Assembly: GCA_963705495.1 (NCBI GenBank)
Contig: CAVPJQ010000005.1
Coordinates: 186,001-250,000 of the forward strand
Reading direction: 5' to 3'
DNA: 64,000 nt
Source: DATBVX01 sp963705495
Lineage (GTDB): Bacteria > Pseudomonadota > Gammaproteobacteria > Steroidobacterales > Steroidobacteraceae
Position numbers and translations under genes: made by a program. The notes beneath the pieces were generated by a model that was not told where the DNA came from, searched no databases, and was given only the letters and a program-made list of their open reading frames with translations. The stretch's first letter is position 1. Each line of letters opens with the position of its first letter. Positions 29,613 through 37,229 of the stretch are shown here, one piece after another.

Positions 29613-29688
29613 GCTCCCATCGTCTAGAGGCCCAGGACACAGCCCTCTCAAGGCTGGTACGAGGGTTCGAATCCCTCTGGGAGCGCCA
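29613..29688 (+). tRNA. tRNA-Glu (CTC)
   Basis: A 76-base tRNA with encoded CCA. The acceptor stem is GCTCCCA with TGGGAGC, the anticodon arm is CAGCC-CTCTCAA-GGCTG giving anticodon CTC (reads GAG), and the T-loop is GTTCGAATC. The D-arm CGTCTAGAGGCCCAGGACAC is the usual glutamate identity sequence. It lies on the strand opposite pcnB, about 70 bp before its start. Many proteobacteria have only the TTC anticodon for Glu; a CTC isoacceptor is less common but normal in GC-rich genomes. Confidence 0.95.
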
Positions 29689-29807
29689 AAGAAAACAGTA
29701 GGTTAACCTTACGCCCGCGACCCCAGTACGGACGGTCACACGTCGCAGCGTTGGGCTCTGCACGACTGTTCTCGTTCTTCGCGTTTGCACGACATCGATG
29801 GTTTGCC

Positions 29808-29939
29808 TCAGCGCTTGTTCGCCGAAGCCGTTTGCAGCTCGTCGATGAGACGCTCTGCCGTATTGCCGATGAACAGCCGTTTCAGATCGGACCGCGACAC
29901 CGCGCCTATGATCAGGATCCTGCGGCCGCCGCGAGGCCG
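29808..29939 (-). pseudogene. 3' remnant of a universal stress protein gene (UspA/UspE family)
   Basis: About 40 codons encoding ILIIGAVSRSDLKRLFIGNT followed by AERLIDELQTASANKR and a stop. This is the C-terminal end of universal stress protein domains (the G-x2-G-x9-G-(S/T/N) nucleotide loop region). No start and no N-terminal part exist upstream: the homology begins directly after the stop of the nickel transporter gene, and by chance the same frame. The remnant has lost most of its gene. It pairs with the CBS-domain 5' remnant on the other side of the transporter. Confidence 0.75.
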
Positions 29940-29942
29940 CGG

Positions 29943-30647
29943 TCAGGCGAGACCGATCCGGTACAAGGTGAACACTCCAAGCGCGCAGCTGCAAAGTCCA
30001 ATCGCGGCCGTGAGACTCCGGTACAGCCGGCCGAGCCGGGCTTCGCTCAGGCGCAGCGGAATCGCGATCGCGACCGAGAGCGATGCCATGCCGACGATCG
30101 AGCCCGCACCGAACAACGTGATGTACAGCACACCCATCGTCCAGGATTGCACCGCGCTCAGGCTCAGCACCACGAGTGTCGCAGAGCCCGCGAGGCCGTG
30201 CGTCATCCCCACTGCCAGCGCGCGCAGGGGCACACGGCCGGCGTGAACATGTTCGTGCAACGTCTCGTGTAGCGAATCCGGCGCGGCATGACTGTGGGCA
30301 TGCACATGGGACACACCACTCCCATGCACGTGAATATGCACGTGGATCTTGCGCCGCAGAAGTCGACGCAGCACGTCCACGCCGAGCACGACCAGCATCC
30401 CGCCAACCACAAGCTCGAGCGCGAGCGCCACCCGCTGCGGGATCGACGCACCGAGCGCCAGCACGACACCACCGACGAGGAGCAGCGTGAGCGTGTGGCC
30501 GATACCCCACGCGACTCCCTGTCGCATGCTGTCCGCGAGCGAATGTCGTCGCGTGGCCAGCGTCGCCACGGCGACGAGGTGATCGGCATCCATCGCATGG
30601 CGCATGCCGAGCACGAAACCGATCAACAGCGCGCTGATTGCGTTCAT
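29943..30647 (-). CDS. NicO/HoxN-type high-affinity nickel transporter
   Basis: A 234-residue polytopic membrane protein. The first helix contains RHAMDADH, the H-x4-D-H signature of nickel/cobalt permeases. A cytoplasmic histidine-rich loop (HVHIHVHGSGVSHVHAHSHA, residues ~102-121) and the second motif GMTHGLAGSATLVVL follow, with about six helices in total. It would import Ni2+ for the [NiFe] hydrogenase 12-25 kb away. It is flanked on both sides by gene remnants, which suggests it arrived by a replacement or insertion event. Cobalt as substrate cannot be excluded. Confidence 0.85.
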   Translation of the reverse strand: MNAISALLIGFVLGMRHAMDADHLVAVATLATRRHSLADSMRQGVAWGIGHTLTLLLVGGVVLALGASIPQRVALALELVVGGMLVVLGVDVLRRLLRRKIHVHIHVHGSGVSHVHAHSHAAPDSLHETLHEHVHAGRVPLRALAVGMTHGLAGSATLVVLSLSAVQSWTMGVLYITLFGAGSIVGMASLSVAIAIPLRLSEARLGRLYRSLTAAIGLCSCALGVFTLYRIGLA

Positions 30648-30865
30648 CGTGTAAGCCCCGCGCTCCGGGCGGGCGGGGAATCATAGCGAGTTTTCGGGCT
30701 GGTCCTGCACGGACGCATCCGCTTCACTTCGCTGCCGCCGGTGGGGTTGTCCATCACGACGAGATAGCCGACTTTGGTGTCGCGCATGACCGCCGCCGCG
30801 ACCTCGAGGGTGATGCCGCGATCCACCGTAATCACTCTGTGCGAGCAGATCGAACTGACTGTCAT
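30644..30865 (-). pseudogene. 5' remnant of a CBS-domain protein gene
   Basis: The open frame codes for 73 residues. The first ~44 (MTVSSICSHRVITVDRGITL, then EVAAAVMRDTKVGYLVVMD) match the N-terminal half of a CBS domain, which senses adenine nucleotides. After about position 30735 the translation loses all resemblance and becomes basic and low-complexity, and no second half is present. The frame ends in a TGA overlapping the transporter ATG, which may couple translation by accident. A complete protein would need two CBS motifs, about 130-150 residues. Confidence 0.7.
30680..30685 (-). promoter_or_regulatory. Possible -10 element for the nickel transporter gene
   Basis: On the minus strand, TATGAT (five of six matches to TATAAT) lies 33 bp upstream of the transporter ATG. 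A convincing -35 hexamer is not seen at 16-18 bp. It falls in the non-homologous stretch between the CBS remnant and the transporter, so it may have arrived with the gene. Confidence 0.35.
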
Positions 30866-31130
30866 GGCGTTGCTCGGCCGATTTCCGCGACGACTCTAGC
30901 GCGTTCAGGAGCCGGGCGCCTTACGTGTTTTGCGGAGCGCGGCGCGAAGTCACGTGACCGTGAGGGAGTGCGGAGCGCACTTGTCGAACGCGTCCCGTGC
31001 GCACCGGTCTCGCAATCGCCGCGGTCCGGTCGCGCAGGTACGTGCAATTCGCTGTTACGATCTGCAGTCGCGAGGACGGCCTGGTCACACCCGCGAATAG
31101 CGCCGTCTTGCAAGGAGCGGAGTACAGGAG

Positions 31131-31211
31131 ATGCGCGTCCTCGGACATTTCGGACTGCTGCGTTCGCACCGCGTGCTCGACTCGATCGTCGGCGTGCTGG
31201 CGCGCGATTGA
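31131..31211 (+). CDS. Possible 26-residue leader peptide
   Basis: A short frame starting ATG CGC GTC with an ACAGGAG ribosome-binding site immediately upstream, coding MRVLGHFGLLRSHRVLDSIV plus six residues, and ending TGA nine bases before the next gene's ATG. The good ribosome-binding site and close spacing suggest translation coupled to the downstream gene. No homology is recognised, and chance cannot be ruled out for a frame this short. Confidence 0.35.
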   Translation: MRVLGHFGLLRSHRVLDSIVGVLARD

Positions 31212-31220
31212 GTGCGAGCG

Positions 31221-31976
31221 ATGGACACGCCCGCGGAAATCGACGCTCTGCTCGCGCGCAAGAGCGCCCTCGCCGCGCGGGCAGCGGAGCGGCCGCAGTT
31301 CGCGGCGCGTCTCCGGGAACTACGGGCGTGGCAAGCTGCGAGGGTGGCGGAGACCTACGACGACCTGCGCCGCGATTCGCAGTATTCGCGGGCGGTCGAG
31401 TTCTTCCTGCGGGATCTCTACGGCCCACAGGACATGACGCCGCGTGACCGGGACCTGACGCGTGCCTGGAGCCTGCTCAAGCGCACACTGCCGGCCGCTG
31501 CGCTCGCGGCGCTCGGGCGCGCGATCGAGCTTGAGGTGCTGAGCGGTGAGCTCGATCAATTGATGGTCGAAGCGCTGCCCGAAGGGGCTGTCACCGCAAC
31601 GGAGTATGCGCGCGCGTATCGTGCGACCGGACGCCGGGATCTGCGCGAGCGCCAGATCGATCTCGTCGTCGGTATCGGCAAGGACCTCGAGCGGGTGGTC
31701 CGGCACGCCTGGATCGGTACGCTGTTGCACCTGGCGCACGGCCCCGCGTACGCCGCGGGCTTCGGCGTGTTGCAGGATTTCAACGAGCGTGGCTTCGCCG
31801 CGTTCCAGAACATGAAGGATGCGTCGCACATCCTGCGCACCATCCGCGAGCCGGCTCAAGTTGAGGAAGCACTGCGCGCGCGGGAAGGATGCACCGCACT
31901 TCCTGCGCACCATCCGCGAGCGCGAGCTCAAGTTGATGGAAGCACTGCTGGCCGGCGCGGGTGCCGAGGCCGAATA
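31221..31976 (+). CDS. Conserved hypothetical protein with FFLRDLY motif (frameshifted near the 3' end)
   Basis: A soluble, helical protein of about 250 residues. After an N-terminal ALLARKSALAARAAERPQF segment it has EFFLRDLYGPQDMTPRDRDL, resembling gammaproteobacterial proteins annotated by an 'FFLEELY' motif; their function is unknown. The distal part has HLAHGPAYAAGFGVLQDFNERGF. An imperfect ~63 bp direct duplication (units near 31814-31876 and 31884-31946, offset 70 bp) puts the second copy in another frame; reading it gives DAPHFLRTIRERELKLMEAL and a stop at 31974-31976. Without the shift the frame runs nonsensically to 32189. A truncated inverted paralogue follows. Confidence 0.7.
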
Positions 31977-31987
31977 GCGCGCATCGG

Positions 31988-32137
31988 CGCAAGATCCTTG
32001 TTGGTCCGCGACAGCCGCTGCACCTGCCAGGATTGGAGCTTCGCTAGCCGCGCCCCGAACTGTGGTGATGCCGTCACGCGGCTTCCGAGCGACGCTTTCT
32101 TCGCGAGGAGCTCGTCGAGGTCAGCCGCGGGATCCAC
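31988..32137 (-). pseudogene. Truncated inverted paralogue of the FFLRDLY-motif protein
   Basis: On the minus strand, a GTG at 32135-32137 opens a segment reading VDPAADLDELLAKKASLGSR and then PQFGARLAKLQSWQVQRLS. It aligns with the first ~50 residues of the protein encoded at 31221 on the plus strand (DTPAEIDALLARKSALAARA, PQFAARLRELRAWQAARVA). The FF-x2-LY core and everything after are missing. The two lie tail to tail, 12 bp apart. It overlaps the lipase stop by 17 bp. I read it as the leftover of a second family member cut by a rearrangement. Confidence 0.65.
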
Positions 32138-33038
32138 GATCCGTCTCTTTGGTGAGCACAGTGACGATGGCTTGGAGCGCACGCGCTGAGCGCAGTTGTC
32201 CAAAGTGGCCCAGGCCGCGCAGTTCGAGCGACTCGGCACCACGGAGCGCCGCGCTGCGTGCGGTAACCAGGCTGTCGTCGCGACTGTAGAGGCTCGTGAG
32301 CGGTGCGCTGAGCTTTCCCTCCTGCTCGGCGTTGAGCGCAACGAGCCAGGGCGAGTCCGGACGCATCTGTCGTGCTGCGGTGAATGGCAGGCAGCGGGCG
32401 TGCGCGCTGCCGTGATGGGGCGAGGCCACGGTCACGATGCGGCTCACACACTGCGCGCCGGATGACCTGAGCAACGCGCGTGCCACCAGGCCTCCCATGC
32501 TGTGCGCGACGATGGCTACCGGCGCACCGTTGCACTGCCGCCTGAGGGCGAAGAGCTCGCGCTGCGCACGCGCGGCGTAGGTCTCGATGTCGGCATCGAA
32601 CGGTTCGAGGTCGATTGCAGCGATCGGTCCAAAACCCGCAGCCTGCAACCGTGCCACGAGCGGCCGCCACAGGGCCTGATTACAGAGAATGCCATGCAGC
32701 AGCAGGACCGGCCGCCTCGTTTGGGCACGCGACTGCGGCCACGGTGCGAGACGACGCCACCGTGCTCCAGCGCTCATGACGAGTTGCGCCCAGCCGAAGG
32801 CGATCGGTTCTGTCGCGAGCGCTCGCATCACCCACCTGGCACCGCGCCTACGCTCATCAGTGTCCGACGCTGCGTACCCTGCGGCGACAAACAGGAACTG
32901 AATCGCGGCAAGGACTAGCAACGTCATTGCCGCACCGGTGAGCACCGACCAGTTCCGGGTCGCGGCCAACATCCACGCGAGTGCGATCGCGATCAGCAAC
33001 TCTAACCCGAGCATGCAGCGCCAGAAGCGGGCGGCCAC
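32121..33038 (-). CDS. Membrane-anchored alpha/beta-hydrolase, lipase/esterase
   Basis: A 305-residue protein with two N-terminal membrane helices (~residues 8-26 and 33-55), then an alpha/beta-hydrolase domain. VLLLHGILCNQALW supplies the oxyanion-hole region, VAIVAHSMGGLVARALL gives the nucleophile (G/A-x-S-x-G), and a distal Asp (LYSRDDSLV) and His (GLGHFGQL) complete a plausible triad. It resembles lipases of the LipA/triacylglycerol lipase group. It is 7 bp downstream of the patatin gene on the same strand and so probably co-transcribed; a role in mobilising stored neutral lipid is inferred from the neighbourhood. Confidence 0.82.
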   Translation of the reverse strand: MAARFWRCMLGLELLIAIALAWMLAATRNWSVLTGAAMTLLVLAAIQFLFVAAGYAASDTDERRRGARWVMRALATEPIAFGWAQLVMSAGARWRRLAPWPQSRAQTRRPVLLLHGILCNQALWRPLVARLQAAGFGPIAAIDLEPFDADIETYAARAQRELFALRRQCNGAPVAIVAHSMGGLVARALLRSSGAQCVSRIVTVASPHHGSAHARCLPFTAARQMRPDSPWLVALNAEQEGKLSAPLTSLYSRDDSLVTARSAALRGAESLELRGLGHFGQLRSARALQAIVTVLTKETDRGSRG

Positions 33039-33045
33039 GGCGCGC

Positions 33046-34269
33046 TCATGCCCGCGATCTGGCCAGCATCCCCTCGAGCCGCCCGAGCGCGTGGTCGAGA
33101 CGCTGGGTGGCGTGTCGCGCCCGACGTCGAAGCTCCGCTGCCGCTGTCGCGAAGGTACGGCTGCGCTCGCGCAGCACGTCGGTATTCAGGTGCAGGCCGT
33201 GCCGTTTCAGCACTGCGGCCAGCGCCTCGGACTGCGCCAGGAGATCGCGGCGTGCCCGCTGATACGCGTAGTCCACCAGGCGCCGACGTTCTGCATAGCG
33301 AAAGACGTTCACAAAGAAGAGCCGCTCGTCATGCCGGTCGGGCTCGAGCAGCAGCGTATCGGCGTCCGGGAACCGCGCGCGATAGCTCGCCATGCCCACC
33401 TTCATGCGTGAGTGGATGAGCGCGCGCAGCGTCTGCGACAGGACGGCAGGCAACCCGTGCTGCGCCAGGTCAAACCGTCGGCCCTTCGCGCGACGCGAGG
33501 CATCAAAGGGCACCAGCGGGTTGATGCAGATGACGAGGCCGCAGCCATTCTCGAGCGCGAGAGAGGCGTTCATGGTGCGGATGAGCGCGCCGTCGACGTA
33601 AGGCTGCCCGCCGATCTCGACCGCCGCATACAAACCCGGCAGTGCGCTGCTTGCACACACCGCGCGCGAGATCGGCACGCGATCGCGGCCCGGCTCGCCA
33701 AATCGCACCGACTCGCCGCTGTTGAGGTTGGTCGCGACCACGTAGAGCCGATGGCGGAGCTTGCGAAAGTCGTTCGTGTGTCCGTCCGAGCTGAATAGCT
33801 CCCGCAGGTAGCCTTCGAGCGGCGCGTTGTCGAAAACCGCGGTGGGGACCATGCGGCTCAATGAACCGACACTCGCCGGCCACAGGTTGCGCAACGGCTC
33901 ACGGGCCTGTGCTCGCAGCACGCGGGCCATCACTTCAGGAAATTGCATCGCCCTGCGCAGGTACTCACCCACCGCGGGCTGCAACAAGGTTCCAGGAGAA
34001 AACCGGTGCAGCGTCGATGCGTCCTCGATGAAGATATCGCCCATCGTGGTGGTACTGAAGTCGTTCGCGAGACCCGCCGCGATGAGCGCGCCGGAGCTGA
34101 CCCCGACGTAGATGTCGAAGTCAGTGAACTCGCGCCCCTCGATGGCTTCGCTGAGCGCATGCAAAACGCCCAGCTCGAAGAATGCTCCGAGCGGTCCCCC
34201 GCCAGCGAGCGCGATGGCCAGCTTTCGGTTGCCGGGCCCTCGCCGGCGGGAGGGCTCGATCGTCAGCAT
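33046..34269 (-). CDS. Patatin-like phospholipase
   Basis: A 407-residue serine hydrolase. The N-terminal ALAGGGPLGAFFELGVL supplies the glycine-rich oxyanion hole, YVGVSSGALIAAGLA contains the nucleophile Ser in G-x-S-x-G, and YVDGAL the catalytic Asp of the Ser-Asp dyad. The C-terminal ~130 residues are helical and basic and may bind membranes or granules. It lies 6 bp after the phasin gene and 7 bp before the lipase, so phasin-patatin-lipase looks like one operon. Intracellular patatins can act on lipid droplets or PHA granules. There is no signal peptide. Confidence 0.87.
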   Translation of the reverse strand: MLTIEPSRRRGPGNRKLAIALAGGGPLGAFFELGVLHALSEAIEGREFTDFDIYVGVSSGALIAAGLANDFSTTTMGDIFIEDASTLHRFSPGTLLQPAVGEYLRRAMQFPEVMARVLRAQAREPLRNLWPASVGSLSRMVPTAVFDNAPLEGYLRELFSSDGHTNDFRKLRHRLYVVATNLNSGESVRFGEPGRDRVPISRAVCASSALPGLYAAVEIGGQPYVDGALIRTMNASLALENGCGLVICINPLVPFDASRRAKGRRFDLAQHGLPAVLSQTLRALIHSRMKVGMASYRARFPDADTLLLEPDRHDERLFFVNVFRYAERRRLVDYAYQRARRDLLAQSEALAAVLKRHGLHLNTDVLRERSRTFATAAAELRRRARHATQRLDHALGRLEGMLARSRA

Positions 34270-34275
34270 CGGCCG

Positions 34276-34836
34276 CTACACGACCGCGGCCGGAGCCGCC
34301 TTCTGCTCGGGCATTACCCTGCGACGCGGATGCCGCTGCGCTACCCTGCGGGCACGAGCGACCTTGGCACGAGCGACCTTGGCACGAGCGAGCCTGACAC
34401 GACCGAGCTTGGCGATATTCGCGTTCAGCGTGTCAACACGCTTGCTGAGCGCCGCGACCTCCTCCGCGCTCGGCACCCCGAGCTGGTTCAGCGCGCGATG
34501 CACGCGCTTCTGGAACATCTTCTCGAGATTCCCATAGGCATCTTCGGCGCGCCCGCGCATCTCATCGATACGCTCGTTCATGGCCGTCCGCGCCTCGTGC
34601 ATTGCACCCCGTACGGCTTTGCGTGCTGAGCCGCGCGCTTTGGCATGTACCTTCGCTCCCTCGGCCACCAGCTCATCGAGCAGCCTGGGAGCGCCGCGCT
34701 GGGCCCGGGCCACGGCCCCGAGACCCGCCAGCCAGATCTGATGCATCCCTTCGAGCAGCCGGGCCTGCGCCACGGCCACGCCCGCCTTCGCGGTCCTTGG
34801 ACGCCTGATACCGCGATGTTTCTTGCTTCGTGCCAT
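34276..34836 (-). CDS. Phasin-like granule-associated protein with basic repeat tail
   Basis: A 186-residue protein of the PhaF/PhaI phasin type. A helical N-terminal part (residues ~20-140) contains HQIWLAGLGAVARAQ and a heptad-like coiled coil (EEVAALSKRVDTLNANIAKL). The tail is lysine/arginine-rich with tandem ARAKV units, like the histone-like tail of PhaF, which binds DNA non-specifically. A strong ribosome-binding site (AAGGAGG) precedes the ATG. Next to wax ester synthase it may coat wax ester/TAG inclusions rather than, or as well as, PHA granules. No PHA synthase is in the window. Confidence 0.83.
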   Translation of the reverse strand: MARSKKHRGIRRPRTAKAGVAVAQARLLEGMHQIWLAGLGAVARAQRGAPRLLDELVAEGAKVHAKARGSARKAVRGAMHEARTAMNERIDEMRGRAEDAYGNLEKMFQKRVHRALNQLGVPSAEEVAALSKRVDTLNANIAKLGRVRLARAKVARAKVARARRVAQRHPRRRVMPEQKAAPAAVV

Positions 34837-34872
34837 GTAACCTCCTTGGGCCCGTTCCGGCGCCCTCCGTAT

Positions 34873-34888
34873 TTGCCCTGATGGGCAA
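34873..34888. promoter_or_regulatory. Palindrome in the divergent phasin/TPR promoter region
   Basis: TTGCCC-TGAT-GGGCAA, perfect six-base arms around a four-base centre, sits in the 112 bp between the divergent phasin and TPR genes. Its position and TTGC/GCAA ends make it a candidate operator; PhaR-type regulators of phasin genes bind TGC/GCA palindromes. No regulator gene is adjacent, so the binding protein is a guess. A possible -10 (ACTATAG) for the plus-strand gene follows about 20 bp later. Confidence 0.35.
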
Positions 34889-34948
34889 TCTCGACCCTTT
34901 GGCTAACTATAGCGATCTAAGCAAGGGTTTCGATGCGTAGTTATCGCA

Positions 34949-35809
34949 ATGGGCCGAAGAGTACGCGTACAGATCCCGTTCGACGATTCAACCTATCGCT
35001 ACGCGGGCAATGAGCTCAAGGAAAAGTGGCAGCGGTTGCACGGCGGCGATCGTGAGCCCTTGCCTGACGCTCGGCGTATCACGCGGCTGGCCAAGGGCAA
35101 TGCCGAGCTGGCGGCGTTCATCGAGCGTCACGGGGGCGCCGCCGCGGTCGCCGAGACGCTACAAAATGCCTGGCGCGAGTTCCATGCCGGAAGCTTCCAG
35201 CGTGCCATTGAGATCGGCAGTGGGCTCGAAGCCCTGGGCGCGCCGGCCGCCAACAAGGCGGCGGCCATACAGGCCGCCTCGATGCCTACCGGCGCAGCGG
35301 GTGCGGAGCAAATTCTCAAAGCAGCCGTCCGGCGCGGCGAACAGGCCCTCGCGCAGCTGCCCGATGCCGCCAATGTTCAGTACACCCTCGCGCTCGTGCT
35401 GGGTCGCCTGAGCCAGCGGATCTCGGTGTTGAAGGCGCTCGCGGAGGGGCTCGCCGGACGCGTGCGGGTGCTGCTCGAGCGCACGCTCGAGCTCGAGCCG
35501 CGCCATGCGGACGCGCACATTGCACTTGGCCTCTATCACGCGGAGATCGTCGGCAAGCTGGGCACACTTGCGGCCCGTCTGACCTACGGGGCCTCGGCGA
35601 AGGCCGCGATCGAGCACTTTCGCCACGCGCTCAAGCTCGCCCCAGGCTCGGCCATTGCTCACATCGAATATGCGCAAGGCCTGCTGCTCCTCGATGCCCG
35701 CGCGCACCGGGCGCAAGCCGATCAACTCTACGAGCGTGCGGCGGCGTGCAAACCCGCCGATGCGATGGAAGCACTCGACGTCGAGCGTGCCCGTCGCGCG
35801 CTCGCTTGA
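34949..35809 (+). CDS. TPR-repeat protein of the lipid-storage island, function unknown
   Basis: A 286-residue soluble protein without a signal peptide. The distal half has tetratricopeptide-type helices: FQRAIEIGSGLEALG, VLLERTLELEPRHADAHIAL, GLYHAEIVGKLG, AIEHFRHALKLAPGSAIAHI and QADQLYERAAACKP, so it should bind partner proteins. The first 60 residues form a distinct basic region. It runs toward the wax ester synthase gene and away from the phasin gene. A scaffolding role at lipid inclusions is inference from context. Confidence 0.75.
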   Translation: MGRRVRVQIPFDDSTYRYAGNELKEKWQRLHGGDREPLPDARRITRLAKGNAELAAFIERHGGAAAVAETLQNAWREFHAGSFQRAIEIGSGLEALGAPAANKAAAIQAASMPTGAAGAEQILKAAVRRGEQALAQLPDAANVQYTLALVLGRLSQRISVLKALAEGLAGRVRVLLERTLELEPRHADAHIALGLYHAEIVGKLGTLAARLTYGASAKAAIEHFRHALKLAPGSAIAHIEYAQGLLLLDARAHRAQADQLYERAAACKPADAMEALDVERARRALA

Positions 35810-35814
35810 GAGCC

Positions 35815-37161
35815 TCAGCGCGCCAGCTTCACCAGCTTCTCGAGCTCATCGCGCATCGCGTCCGCGACGGCGCGCGGGTGCGCGATCAATGCACGATCGG
35901 ACATCACGCCGAACTGCACCTGACCATTGTACGTGAGCATACTGACGCCGACGCCGATGCTTCCGGCTTGCGGCACCCAGAACATCGCTTGCGCGGCGGG
36001 TACGCGGGCGAAATAGAGCGCCTCGCGCGGCCCAGGTACATTCGAGACCACCAGGCTCGCCTTGGCACTGAAGAGCATCATCACCGGTTCCTCCACGATG
36101 GCGGGCAGGTTTCCAACCACCGCAAGCAGGCCGAGTGTGACGAGCGCCTGCGGGGAGTCCTTGAGCTTCTGCATCATGAGGCGCACGGCATACAGGCGCT
36201 CGAGCGGATGGCGCACGCCGACGGGCAGCTCGAGGAAGACCAAGCCGAAGTTATTGCCGAGCGCGATCGGCGCCTCCGCACTCGGGCGCAGGTTGACGGG
36301 CACCGCGGCGCGGATCGTCACGCCCGGCTTCAGCTCCCCCTGCGATTCGAGATAGCCCCCGAGCGCGCCGGCGAGGGCGGCGACCAGCACATCGTTTATC
36401 GTGCAGCCGAGAATGTGCGCGCTGCGGTGCACATCTTCGAACGGGTAGGGCTCGGCCCACGCCACGTGCCGCACGCCCGTGAGCGGCGCCTTGAGCACCG
36501 TGGGCGGATCATCCGGCAACACCGCAATCCGCGTCAGCTCGCCCGCCAGTTTCGCGGCTTCATCGGGATGCAGCGCGTAGTGCAAGCCCTTCCCCACCGC
36601 GTCGGCGGCCACGCCAATGGCATGCGTCGCCCTATCCACGATCGATGTGGGTCGGCGGCTGCGTTTCGCCGCCCGCCGATGCTTTACTGCGGTGTTACCC
36701 AAAGAGAGCAGCACCCGGGCGAGCGCGATGCCATCTGCATAACAATGGTGGATGCGGATGATGAGCGCGCTGCCCTGCCCATAGTGCTCGACCAGGTGGA
36801 AGGTCCAGAGGGGCCTTTGCGCACTGAGCGGCGTGCTCGCGAGCTCCGCAACCAACGATTCCAGCTCGGGCTGACCCGCGTCACCCGGCAGCGCGACGCG
36901 CAACACGTGATCGTCCAAGTCGAAGTCCGGCTGCGGGACCCAGCGACCGCCGAGCGTGTCCGCGACCGGCCGACAGCGGAATCGATCGAAGGCGAGGAAA
37001 CGTCGCGCGATCAGGTTGCGCAGCGCCCGGTAGCCAAGCGGGCGAGCAAACAAGAGCAGCGCCACCACCATCATCGGGTTCGTGGGGCGCTCCATCAGCA
37101 GCCACGCACGATCTACCCCCGACATACCTTCGGTAGCCTGCATGTGCGCACTATCGCTCAT
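35815..37161 (-). CDS. Wax ester synthase/acyl-CoA:diacylglycerol acyltransferase (WS/DGAT)
   Basis: A 448-residue bifunctional acyltransferase that esterifies acyl-CoA to fatty alcohols (wax esters) or diacylglycerol (TAG). It carries the catalytic H-H-x3-D-G motif in IHHCYADGIA (His138, His139, Asp143), the N-terminal MSGVDRAWLLMERPTNPMMV, the VLVAALAGAL segment and the C-terminal NVPGPREALYF motif (ND/NVPGP). It is transcribed divergently from the fatty acyl reductase gene across 68 bp, which would let one control region supply both alcohol and ester formation. Confidence 0.93.
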   Translation of the reverse strand: MSDSAHMQATEGMSGVDRAWLLMERPTNPMMVVALLLFARPLGYRALRNLIARRFLAFDRFRCRPVADTLGGRWVPQPDFDLDDHVLRVALPGDAGQPELESLVAELASTPLSAQRPLWTFHLVEHYGQGSALIIRIHHCYADGIALARVLLSLGNTAVKHRRAAKRSRRPTSIVDRATHAIGVAADAVGKGLHYALHPDEAAKLAGELTRIAVLPDDPPTVLKAPLTGVRHVAWAEPYPFEDVHRSAHILGCTINDVLVAALAGALGGYLESQGELKPGVTIRAAVPVNLRPSAEAPIALGNNFGLVFLELPVGVRHPLERLYAVRLMMQKLKDSPQALVTLGLLAVVGNLPAIVEEPVMMLFSAKASLVVSNVPGPREALYFARVPAAQAMFWVPQAGSIGVGVSMLTYNGQVQFGVMSDRALIAHPRAVADAMRDELEKLVKLAR

Positions 37162-37229
37162 GCGCGCGCCGCCCGGACCTTCGGTTTATCCGGATGCGCG
37201 GCTTGCGCTCGTGCGGGTAATCTGTATGG

